From positions 1 to 64,000 of the forward strand of contig NZ_JAEKJB010000011.1 in NCBI RefSeq assembly GCF_016785095.1: DNA of 64,000 bases. Direction: 5' to 3'. Of the stretch, positions 8,380 to 14,246 are shown one piece after another. Position numbers and translations under genes: made by a program. Numbering within the stretch: position 1 is the first letter of the stretch; each line of letters begins with the position of its first letter. A model generated the notes under the pieces. The model did not search any database. It saw nothing but the letters and a program-made list of their open reading frames with translations, and was not told the DNA's origin. Source of the stretch: Alloalcanivorax marinus (lineage in GTDB: Bacteria; Pseudomonadota; Gammaproteobacteria; Pseudomonadales; Alcanivoracaceae).

Positions 8380-8850
8380 ATGATCTTTTCATCTTCCCTC
8401 CAACGCGGCCTCGCCGCCCTGCTCCTCGCCACCCCGGTGGCCGCGCTCGCCGTCGGCCCCGGCGCCGGCTCGCAAAGCCAAAGCAACTTCCGCGTCGGCA
8501 ACTGCCAGGTCAGCAACATGCAGGTCATCTATAAACTCGACAGCCTCATGGGCGAACCCACCGTCAGCGGCTCTTACAAATGGACTGGCAACGGCAACTG
8601 CTCGCTCCCGTCCTCCACCACCCTCTGGCTAAAAGTCGAAGACGGCCGCGGCGGCCGCGGCTACGTCCGGCTCTCGCCGGCCGTCCCCAAAGGCAACGCC
8701 GGCTTTGGCTACAACACCACCGGCTCCCCGGACTGGGACGAAGCCCTGTGTGGCTTCAACGGCAACCGCCGCACCAACTGCCTGCCGCCCAACGGCGCCA
8801 AAAACCTCTGGAAAAGCGGCCGCGTCACCGGCTTTAGCGTGACCTGGTAA
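8380..8850 (+). CDS. Small secreted protein of unknown function
   Basis: A 156-residue protein with a Sec signal peptide: basic start, hydrophobic LAALLLATPVAALA, then likely cleavage before VGPGAG. The mature part is rich in Gly, Asn and Ser, has four Cys (NCQ, NCSL, LCGF, NCLP) that could form two disulfides, and no recognised domain. AGGGGA at 8366-8372 precedes the ATG and decides this start over the longer open frame that runs back into the TetR gene. A strong terminator follows at 8914. Location is probably periplasmic or extracellular. Confidence 0.65.
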   Translation: MIFSSSLQRGLAALLLATPVAALAVGPGAGSQSQSNFRVGNCQVSNMQVIYKLDSLMGEPTVSGSYKWTGNGNCSLPSSTTLWLKVEDGRGGRGYVRLSPAVPKGNAGFGYNTTGSPDWDEALCGFNGNRRTNCLPPNGAKNLWKSGRVTGFSVTW

Positions 8851-8913
8851 ATACCCGCCCCAGGCGGCAGACCTTCGGCCACCGCGCATAAGCGCGTGCG
8901 GTGCCGACACAAG

Positions 8914-8938
8914 AACGCGGCTTCGACCGCGTTTTTTG
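8914..8938 (+). terminator. Rho-independent terminator
   Basis: Stem AACGCGG / CCGCGTT with a six-base loop, followed by a run of T (8932-8937). It terminates the secreted-protein gene and marks the left border of the lower-GC accessory block. Confidence 0.85.
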
Positions 8939-9014
8939 TGCTTTTGCGACAGGGCGTTATCCGGATTTGTCGAGCTTGGAGATTTCTGGTTTGATCTGAA
9001 GCCATTACATGCCG

Positions 9015-9080
9015 GTTTACAAGATATGACGCCCGCTCGTTCATTGGATATTCGAGCCGGCGTCCTAATACCTGTTATAC
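9015..9080. repeat. attC-like imperfect palindrome 1
   Basis: GTTTAC at 9015-9020 (close to the integron R'' core RYYYAAC with one A missing) and GTTATAC at 9074-9080 (R'-like) flank a stem. The stem is GACGCC-c-GCTCG at 9028-9039 pairing with CGAGC-c-GGCGTC at 9053-9064 around a 13-base loop. Total 66 bases. The geometry and the bulged inner arms are those of a cassette recombination site; the core bases are degenerate. Confidence 0.5.
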
Positions 9081-9112
9081 AGCATTATGGAACTGGGAAC
9101 TGAGGTTAATAT

Positions 9113-9322
9113 ATGGAAAGCGTTAAAGCCGATGCGGCTCTGTATCTGTTGACGGGGCTTCTTCAGCGTCTTGATGCTGAGCGCCCTGGCATGCTCCAGG
9201 AAATGATCGCGGGCGTTGAAGGTGATCGGGCAGCACTTCCAGAAAATATTGAGAACAGAGAGCATGTAGAGAAAATTTTTGAACAGGTATTGGAATTACT
9301 AACCCGCGCCAACACTGCATAA
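9113..9322 (+). CDS. Hypothetical cassette-type small protein
   Basis: A 69-residue acidic, mostly helical protein with no recognised domain (starts MESVKADAALYLLTGLLQ). A GAGG element lies about 10 bases before the ATG. Its TAA stop is embedded in the left core of the attC-like site at 9317, a typical arrangement for integron cassettes. Base composition is lower in GC than in the flanking chromosomal genes. Function unknown. Confidence 0.5.
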   Translation: MESVKADAALYLLTGLLQRLDAERPGMLQEMIAGVEGDRAALPENIENREHVEKIFEQVLELLTRANTA

Positions 9323-9400
9323 CCAGTGCAGGCACGGCGACGCCCACTACATTGCGCCTTCGGCTCCATTCCGTGGGTGTGCATGCTGCAAGCGATATGC
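9317..9400. repeat. attC-like imperfect palindrome 2
   Basis: The 84-base element has outer ends CTGCATAAC and GATATGCAG, which are near-perfect complements. GCATAAC (9317-9323) serves as R'' and GATATGC (9394-9400) as a degenerate R'. Inner arms GCCCAC (9342-9347) and GTGGGTGTGC (9373-9382) also pair, with GCCTTCGGC as a small central hairpin. It overlaps the stop codon of the preceding ORF and is the best attC candidate in the window. Confidence 0.6.
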
Positions 9401-9420
9401 AGAAGATCAAAGGAAAAAAT

Positions 9421-9843
9421 ATGATGATAAAATACATGACAGTATTATTGGCGACGGTCCTTTCAGGGTGTGCAAGCATCGATTTCAATGCCGACGAAGA
9501 CGGCGCGGTTTACTACGAGCCGGTTCCGTATCTTTTCTACGCTGTAACTGACAAATGTGTGAGTTCCGCAACTGCGGTGACATTGCCAGGCGAAAAAAGG
9601 CATCTAGACTTCAAGGCAGGGTATGGGTCTTCCAGCCTCTCTGCTGAGTTTGCGAACGGACTGCTGACTAAGGTTGGTCAAACCTCTGACTCAAATATCC
9701 CGGAAACCCTTACTTCAATAGGGACAGCGGGCATTATAAAATCAGAGGAAAGCTCCGCATGCGACCCCAAGGCAGTTTTATACCCGATTGAAAACGGCGT
9801 GCCGAATTTGAATGAACCATTGGATCTAAACCTTGGCCGGTAG
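9421..9843 (+). CDS. Putative cassette-borne lipoprotein
   Basis: A 140-residue protein with a lipoprotein signal peptide: KYMTVLLATVLSGC gives the lipobox LSGC. The mature part is acidic, has two further cysteines, and matches no family I recognise. AAGG about nine bases before the ATG supports this start. It follows directly after the attC-like site 2 on the same strand as the other small genes. GC content is well below that of the chromosomal neighbours, suggesting acquisition. Cell-envelope location is predicted; function unknown. Confidence 0.6.
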   Translation: MMIKYMTVLLATVLSGCASIDFNADEDGAVYYEPVPYLFYAVTDKCVSSATAVTLPGEKRHLDFKAGYGSSSLSAEFANGLLTKVGQTSDSNIPETLTSIGTAGIIKSEESSACDPKAVLYPIENGVPNLNEPLDLNLGR

Positions 9844-9932
9844 CAGCCAAATATTTTGCTTGCGGTGTTATATCTAATGGGTTAGGGATGGCACGAGAAA
9901 AGAGGTGTAAGTACTGTTGGTGAGTTATTTTC

Positions 9933-10142
9933 ATGGCTGTTGTCCTCCCGCCGGGGGAATGCAGGCGCCGTTGGGTTCCATTTAATGACCCGGAATTGAC
10001 AAGCTGCCACCCGGATACTTGCGAGGGAAGTGCTAAGAAGTACGAGCTTTATTGCAATGACTGCATGGACTTTATCCCCGCCACCAGAAAGGAACAGTTG
10101 TTAGAAGAGTGTCCGGATTGCGGCAGTGATGATGTGGAGTAG
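9933..10142 (+). CDS. Small zinc-ribbon-like hypothetical protein
   Basis: A 69-residue protein. A C-terminal pair of CxxC motifs (CNDC near residue 41 and CPDC near 61) would bind one zinc ion as a ribbon, and an N-terminal stretch holds two more cysteines. There is no other recognisable domain. The ribosome-binding site is weak, so the start is uncertain. The gene is followed immediately by the attC-like site 3, whose left core begins at its stop codon, again like a cassette. Confidence 0.5.
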   Translation: MAVVLPPGECRRRWVPFNDPELTSCHPDTCEGSAKKYELYCNDCMDFIPATRKEQLLEECPDCGSDDVE

Positions 10143-10197
10143 ATATAACAATGCCAAGCGTGCGACTAGCGCATGATGGTCGGCGTCAGCTGTATAA
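10143..10197. repeat. attC-like imperfect palindrome 3
   Basis: ATATAAC at 10143-10149 and GTATA near 10192-10196 are the outer partners. ATGCC (10151-10155) pairs with GGCGT (10182-10186) allowing a G:T pair, and CGTGCG (10159-10164) pairs with CGCATG (10170-10175) with one G:T pair. Length is about 55 bases, at the short end for attC sites. It starts directly after the stop codon of the zinc-ribbon ORF. Confidence 0.5.
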
Positions 10198-10206
10198 GGA
10201 GCAGTA

Positions 10207-10587
10207 ATGAAACATGGAAAGGAAGCCTTAATTTTTTCTATAACGCTTTCGATAACCTCAGTGGCTTTTCTAATGGTCCCAATGGTAAAGGGGTCTTTGC
10301 CTTTTGACTCTTTATCCATACTGATTCAGGCGGCTATTTATTTCGTGCTTGCATTTTCTGGGTATTGGCTGGGCCAGTTAATTGCAGGAAAGAACATGGT
10401 GCTAAAGCCATTGTTCTGGATGGGGCCACTTACCTTTGTTCTTGCACACCAAGTATCAAAATTAACCAGCCTCTACGAAGTTGCACCATTCTTACACTTC
10501 CTTTTGGTTATATTAGTGGCATTCATCGTTGGTTGGCGGCTTCCTTTGTCGCCGGCTAATGAGGTCAATCTAAATGTCCGAAGTTAA
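10207..10587 (+). CDS. Small multi-pass membrane protein, unknown function
   Basis: A 126-residue hydrophobic protein with four probable transmembrane helices (about residues 8-28, 35-57, 66-84 and 92-111) and short charged loops. AAGGAG at 10196-10201 gives a good ribosome-binding site. No family was recognised. It sits between the attC-like site 3 and a further half-palindrome after its stop (CGCGATCGCG around 10607-10616). Codon use is AT-richer than in the flanking chromosome. Possibly an inner-membrane accessory protein carried as a cassette. Confidence 0.55.
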   Translation: MKHGKEALIFSITLSITSVAFLMVPMVKGSLPFDSLSILIQAAIYFVLAFSGYWLGQLIAGKNMVLKPLFWMGPLTFVLAHQVSKLTSLYEVAPFLHFLLVILVAFIVGWRLPLSPANEVNLNVRS

Positions 10588-10670
10588 CCAAGGTGTTCAA
10601 TGCGTTCGCGATCGCGCACCGGGGCGATAAAGTGTGTTTTAATAATTATTTCAACTATAAGGAGCTTGTT

Positions 10671-11168
10671 GTGAAGTCTATGTTGTCTCTTGGGGTTTTG
10701 AGCGCGGTGTTGCTGGTTTCAGGCTGTGTTGTTTCTGAGGAGGATCACCGTGAGTTGGCGGAGGAGCTCTATGCGGTTAAACAAGAGCTCCGTTCTACGC
10801 AGCAGGACCTTGGCCAGTTTCGTTATATGGCACTGGATCCGGCACTGGATTTTTCTCTGTCAGACGTGGAATTTAGCAATCCTGATGGTAAATACGACAC
10901 ACCAAAGGTGAAATTCAAGGCTAACCTGCGTCAAACAAACAGTGATTTCCCTCTGGATAATTATGATCTGCTGGTCGAGTTCTCGGTTCTTGGCCAAAAC
11001 GGCCAAGAGATTAAAGAGTTCGCGATTAAGTCGACAGTAGAAAATGGCGTCCTGGCTTTGGCGGAAGACCATAAACTCTATGGCTTCAGAAGCAATAGCG
11101 TCGATGGGTTAACGTTGACCGTGAAGGCTTACAGCTGGTACCCGATTCGTCGGTTCGAGCCCAAATAA
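10671..11168 (+). CDS. Putative lipoprotein with coiled-coil N-terminus
   Basis: A 165-residue protein starting at GTG 10671, chosen because AAGGAG lies at 10659-10664 and because the result is a clean lipoprotein signal (LGVLSAVLLVSGC, lipobox VSGC). The open frame extends to 10593, but that part is not signal-like. After the Cys comes a short helical, coiled-coil-like stretch (ELAEELYAVKQELRSTQQDL), then a beta-rich domain of about 110 residues. No family was recognised. Predicted to be anchored in the envelope; part of the low-GC cassette-like block. Confidence 0.6.
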   Translation: MKSMLSLGVLSAVLLVSGCVVSEEDHRELAEELYAVKQELRSTQQDLGQFRYMALDPALDFSLSDVEFSNPDGKYDTPKVKFKANLRQTNSDFPLDNYDLLVEFSVLGQNGQEIKEFAIKSTVENGVLALAEDHKLYGFRSNSVDGLTLTVKAYSWYPIRRFEPK

Positions 11169-11170
11169 TT

Positions 11171-11257
11171 GTTAAGTGGCGCGGAAATTGTCGCGGGAAT
11201 CTGGGGCAGGAAAATTGGCAAGGTGGCTGTGCCAAAGCGGTTTCCGCGCTTGCGAAC
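11171..11257. repeat. Long imperfect inverted repeat between cassette-like genes
   Basis: Nine-base perfect arms (GCGCGGAAA at 11179-11187 and TTTCCGCGC at 11241-11249), with GTT and AAC at the outer ends and an inner TTGGC/GCCAA pairing at 11215-11235. Size resembles an attC site, but the outer cores are in the opposite order, so assignment is uncertain. The rest of 11169-11371 shows no gene. Confidence 0.4.
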
Positions 11258-11371
11258 TATCCAATTCGTAAACGAGCATTGCTGTGCGGCTGGTTGGATA
11301 TAGGCTTATAGGCAGTGGCGTAAATATACTGCCAATAAGAAATCCTGCTATGTCTGGTGTTAGGGAAAGGA

Positions 11372-11704
11372 ATGAACGATATCGTAATTCTGCTGATCCC
11401 GTTCGTTTTCGTCGCCCTGGTTTTGGGTGCCTCTCTCATTAGTGGGTACCTGGAGGGGCGGAATCGATCTTCGGTTAAATTGATAAAGAAGGCTGGGATG
11501 AAATTTTACGCGGCTGGCAAGCAAGTTAAGTGCCTCCATTGCGGGGGCGAGTCATTCTCCAGTCGCCAGGTTCAACTGAACACCTGGTTTGCCACCTTCT
11601 TGAATCTTGATTGGCTGAACCGAAGGGTCACGATTCTGGAATGCACATCATGTGGTCAGATTCAGTGGTTTAGGCAAAAGCCAACGACCGAGAATGAGGA
11701 ATGA
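11372..11704 (+). CDS. Membrane-anchored zinc-ribbon-like protein
   Basis: A 110-residue protein. One N-terminal transmembrane helix (IVILLIPFVFVALVLGASLI) is followed by a cytosolic part with two CxxC motifs, CLHC near residue 54 and CTSC near 93, spaced as in a zinc ribbon. GGGAAAGG lies directly before the ATG at 11372; a GTG at 11357 would add five residues. No family was firmly recognised. It lies in the low-GC block on the same strand as its neighbours. A small hairpin, GGCAT-ttc-ATGCC at 11721-11733, follows. Confidence 0.55.
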   Translation: MNDIVILLIPFVFVALVLGASLISGYLEGRNRSSVKLIKKAGMKFYAAGKQVKCLHCGGESFSSRQVQLNTWFATFLNLDWLNRRVTILECTSCGQIQWFRQKPTTENEE

Positions 11705-11782
11705 TGGGGTAACGAGCAGCGGCATTTCATGCCTCCCGGTACCGATGCTTAACTACGCTATGGCAAGCAGAGGGATATAAAG

Positions 11783-12121
11783 ATGCCCGAATCGATCTAT
11801 AAAGGAATGTTGGTTGTCGCTGCTCTTTTCTTCACGGCGTTCTTTGCTGTGACCGTTTTGCCACCGCTTTTTGAGAACCCCGATGTATGGGGCGCGTTCG
11901 CGGCGGGGTTTGTGAATCCTTATTCGAGTGGCTATTCGACGGATGTGCTTGTTTGTTGGGTTGTTCTTGCTGTCTGGGTGGCTTATGAAGCCAAGGCCCA
12001 TGAAGTTAAAAAGGGGTGGGTTTGCCTGCTGCTCGGCATTGTGCCTGGAGTGGCGGTTGGGTTTGCGCTGTATCTGTTGCTTCGAGCAAAGCAGATCCGG
12101 GAATTCAAGCGCGATGCATGA
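11783..12121 (+). CDS. DUF2834-like membrane protein
   Basis: A 112-residue protein with three to four hydrophobic segments. The stretch GFVNPYSSGYSTDVLVCW, then LGIVPGVAVGFALYL and a basic tail (RAKQIREFKRDA), follows the pattern of DUF2834 membrane proteins, whose function is not established. The start follows AGAGGGATATAAAG, an acceptable ribosome-binding region. It is the last intact ORF before the nucleotidyltransferase remnant and shares the low GC of the block. Confidence 0.6.
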   Translation: MPESIYKGMLVVAALFFTAFFAVTVLPPLFENPDVWGAFAAGFVNPYSSGYSTDVLVCWVVLAVWVAYEAKAHEVKKGWVCLLLGIVPGVAVGFALYLLLRAKQIREFKRDA

Positions 12122-12151
12122 CGAGCTGATCAAATAGATTCCAACCGTGTC

Positions 12152-12594
12152 TTGCGGAAAAAACCGGTAGTAAGCGGCGCGAGGATATCCTGGCTTATAT
12201 GGCAAATGCAGAGATGCCCGACGAAGCGAAGCAGGCACGGTTCGGCCGTTGAGGCTGCGCTTGGTGATTCGATCATCGGCATTTACCTGTTCGGCTCCGC
12301 CGTCGTGGGTGGTTTAAGGCGCGACAGTGACGTGGATGTCCTGGTCGCGATGATTGAGCCGCCTACCTTCGAGCAAAGAAGGGCCCTGATCTCTCGATGA
12401 GCGTACCCGGCGCGGTTGGGAATACTCGGGGCGTGTGGGCATTGGAGCTGACGGTGATCACGGTGTCCGAGGTCGCGCCTTGGCGATTTCCGCCTAAGGC
12501 CGAGTTTGTATACGGTGAATGGTTGCGAGAGGATTTTGACGCGCTTGTTGCCTATATGAAGAGATCGATTGAGGCGTGTCTGGTCGCCCCGTAG
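12152..12594 (+). pseudogene. Degraded aadA-like aminoglycoside nucleotidyltransferase
   Basis: Three frame segments together resemble the N-terminal half of ANT(3'')/AadA nucleotidyltransferases. RREDILAYMANAEMPDEAK lies in one frame (about 12175-12240). The second frame reads EAALGDSIIGIYLFGSAVV and then DSDVDVLVA, the GS-x9-DxD catalytic motif, up to the stop near 12400. The third segment, back in the first frame, has APWRFPPKAEFVYGEWLRED to 12594. Two frameshifts and loss of the C-terminal helical half make a working enzyme very unlikely. AadA genes are classic integron cassettes, which supports the reading of the surrounding block. Confidence 0.75.
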
Positions 12595-12629
12595 AGCAAA
12601 AGCTCTGCTGGTTGCCACTTGGTATTGGG

Positions 12630-12965
12630 CTAGGCTGCTCGGGGCTTGCCTGAAGAGATTACTTTGCCCACTTCCTCCGGTGAGGCTCCAAGCGCAAGCA
12701 ATGATTTCATAAGCAGATCCAAGGAGACACTCGGGTCGCCAGCTTCCATTTTCGCAACGCGAGACTGACTGGATTTGATCAGCTTCGCCAGCTCGACCTG
12801 GCTCAGATTTTTCTTACGTCGACTCTCTTTGAGAGACTGGCTGAGCGCCAGTTTCATTTCAATGTAGGCGGATTCTTCTGGCGTGAGTTCCAGGAGCTCG
12901 TCCGCATCGCCAATTTTCCAGCCCTTTTCCTCGAGCTTCTTACGTTTATTCGCATGCATCATCAT
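12630..12965 (-). CDS. higA: XRE-type antitoxin (HigA-like)
   Basis: A 111-residue helix-turn-helix protein. The XRE domain covers about residues 44-98, with LSQVELAKLIKSSQSRVAKM as the recognition region. It is encoded downstream of, and overlaps by 20 bases, a Gp49/HigB-type toxin gene; toxin-first order is the HigBA arrangement. It would neutralise the toxin and repress the shared promoter, which holds GACAT/ATGTC palindromes at 13289-13315. Named by family only. Orientation is opposite to the cassette-like genes to its left. Confidence 0.82.
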   Translation of the reverse strand: MMMHANKRKKLEEKGWKIGDADELLELTPEESAYIEMKLALSQSLKESRRKKNLSQVELAKLIKSSQSRVAKMEAGDPSVSLDLLMKSLLALGASPEEVGKVISSGKPRAA

Positions 12966-13293
12966 ACATCCTGAATCTGGCCTTACATGTGTCGATTACC
13001 GTCTTCGGAGTTTTGCCGGTTTTCTTCTTAACAATATCCGCTATGACAATGGCATCCGTATCTATCCGGTAAAATATACGCCAGATCTTGTCGTCGTCCG
13101 TGATGCGAAGTTCGTGGCAATGAGCGCCTATGGAGGGCATGGGTCTGGAGTGCGGCATGGTCAGCGCTATACCGCGCTGCAGTTCACGCAGCAGATAGCC
13201 CGCCTCTAATCTGGCGGCGGCCGAGAAAGGCGGCGTCTTTACGTATCCATGTAGCCAGATCAGTGGCTTGTCCTTGGGGCTCATGTTCGACAT
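12946..13293 (-). CDS. higB: Gp49/HigB-like toxin of a type II toxin-antitoxin pair
   Basis: A 115-residue RelE-superfamily protein of the phage-derived Gp49 type. Family features are the N-terminal KPLIWLHGYVKTPPF, the RPMPSIGAHCHELRI motif, KIWRIFYRID strands and the basic C-terminal KKKTGKTPKT segment. Members cleave mRNA on the ribosome when free of antitoxin. The ATG at 13293 lies inside an operator palindrome; Met4 at 13284 is an alternative start without a clear ribosome-binding site. It overlaps the antitoxin gene by 20 bases. Such pairs often stabilise mobile or cassette DNA. Confidence 0.82.
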   Translation of the reverse strand: MSNMSPKDKPLIWLHGYVKTPPFSAAARLEAGYLLRELQRGIALTMPHSRPMPSIGAHCHELRITDDDKIWRIFYRIDTDAIVIADIVKKKTGKTPKTVIDTCKARFRMYDDACE

Positions 13294-13315
13294 AATATGT
13301 CAATTTCGACATGTC
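13289..13315. promoter_or_regulatory. Palindromic toxin-antitoxin operator
   Basis: GACAT-AAT-ATGTC (13289-13301), a perfect palindrome overlapping the toxin start codon, and GACATGTC (13308-13315) just upstream share the half-site GACAT. This fits autoregulatory binding by the XRE antitoxin. Confidence 0.65.
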
Positions 13316-13388
13316 ATCAAGCAGACTGAAGGCTGGGGAAGTAAAGGTGCTGATAGTTGGGCGCCCCGGTTCTTCGCCGCAAGGCCCG

Positions 13389-14054
13389 CTAAGCCGCGTA
13401 GCGCTTGGCCACCGCTCTGAGCACGATGCGGCACTGGTTGTCGCCGTATTCGCGGATGTCGGCGGCGGCTTGTTCCGGGTTGCGGCCGAGGACGTTCTCC
13501 AGCAGGCGCTGGAAGATGCGCAGGGAGCCGTCGAATTCCGTGGTTTCTTCCTGCAGGGCGATGTAGGAGAAGCGCTTGAGCAGGGGGACCAGGTCCTCGA
13601 TGTCGGCGGCCAGGTAGCTGTTGTTGGCGAACCGCCGGGTGGCGAGCTCCACGAAGCGGAAGGCCACCTGGTGGGCGCCGGGCATGTCGTCGGCCTGATA
13701 GTGGCGCTCCAGTTCCGGCAGCATGGCGGCCAGGTCCTCGATCTGGCCGGGTTGCCAGTCCCGGGCGGCGCGGGCGGCCATGTGCGAGAGCAGCAGGAAC
13801 AGGAAGTCATAGAGGTCGCGGACCTGGCTTTCGGTGACTTCGCAGACCCGCGCGCCCCGGCGCGGTTGCAGCTCGATCAGGTGTCGCTTCTCCAGCAGCC
13901 TGAAGGCCTCCCGAAGTGAGTTGGTACTCACATTCAGCTCTTTCGCCAAGTCCGTTTCCGGCAGCTTTTCCCCGGGGGCCAGTGCCCCGCGAATGATCCG
14001 CTCCGCCAGATGTTCGGCGATCTGCTCGCTCAAACTTACCGCTTTCAGCGACAT
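13389..14054 (-). CDS. GntR/FadR-family (FCD) regulator of alkB
   Basis: A 221-residue regulator. The N-terminal winged helix (about 7-70: SEQIAEHLAERIIRGALAPG, then LNVSTNSLREAFRLLEKR) is of the GntR family. The C-terminal FCD helical domain has metal/ligand-type residues in RDLYDFLFLLLSHMAARAA and later His/Asn positions. It is divergent from alkB with 192 bases between, holding a TNGT-NNN-ACNA site as used by FadR-like FCD regulators. A GntR gene next to alkB2 is known in Alcanivorax borkumensis. It probably responds to an alkane-derived fatty acid or acyl-CoA; the effector is inferred. Confidence 0.85.
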   Translation of the reverse strand: MSLKAVSLSEQIAEHLAERIIRGALAPGEKLPETDLAKELNVSTNSLREAFRLLEKRHLIELQPRRGARVCEVTESQVRDLYDFLFLLLSHMAARAARDWQPGQIEDLAAMLPELERHYQADDMPGAHQVAFRFVELATRRFANNSYLAADIEDLVPLLKRFSYIALQEETTEFDGSLRIFQRLLENVLGRNPEQAAADIREYGDNQCRIVLRAVAKRYAA

Positions 14055-14106
14055 CCTGACTCCTCCTTTGGGTGGTCATTATCCGTTGCCGGGGCTTCTA
14101 TGTCAC

Positions 14107-14146
14107 GAATTGAGTTGTTGGACAATTCAAGAAAGGGTGGTAACGT
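14107..14146 (+). promoter_or_regulatory. alkB promoter with embedded GntR operator
   Basis: TTGT-TGG-ACAA at 14115-14125 matches the FCD-type consensus TNGTNNNACNA and sits inside a wider GAATTG/CAATTC palindrome (14107-14128). TTGGAC (14118-14123) and TAACGT (14141-14146), 17 bases apart, form a plausible sigma-70 promoter toward alkB, so operator and -35 overlap. Confidence 0.55.
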
Positions 14147-14246
14147 TGCCATCGAGGACTGATAAAGTCATGGGAGACCCGCGTCCGTCATACGATGAAA
14201 ACAGGACGCACCGTTTACCCCGGGTCGCCGGGGAGGAGGCCAAACG

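Noticed and set aside
10593..10670. N-terminal extension of the second cassette lipoprotein
   Set aside because: The lipoprotein signal and AAGGAG site place the start at GTG 10671; the extension covers an attC-like half-palindrome.
9000..13400. Integron integrase, transposase or phage integrase in the accessory block
   Set aside because: No frame on either strand shows tyrosine recombinase or DDE motifs.
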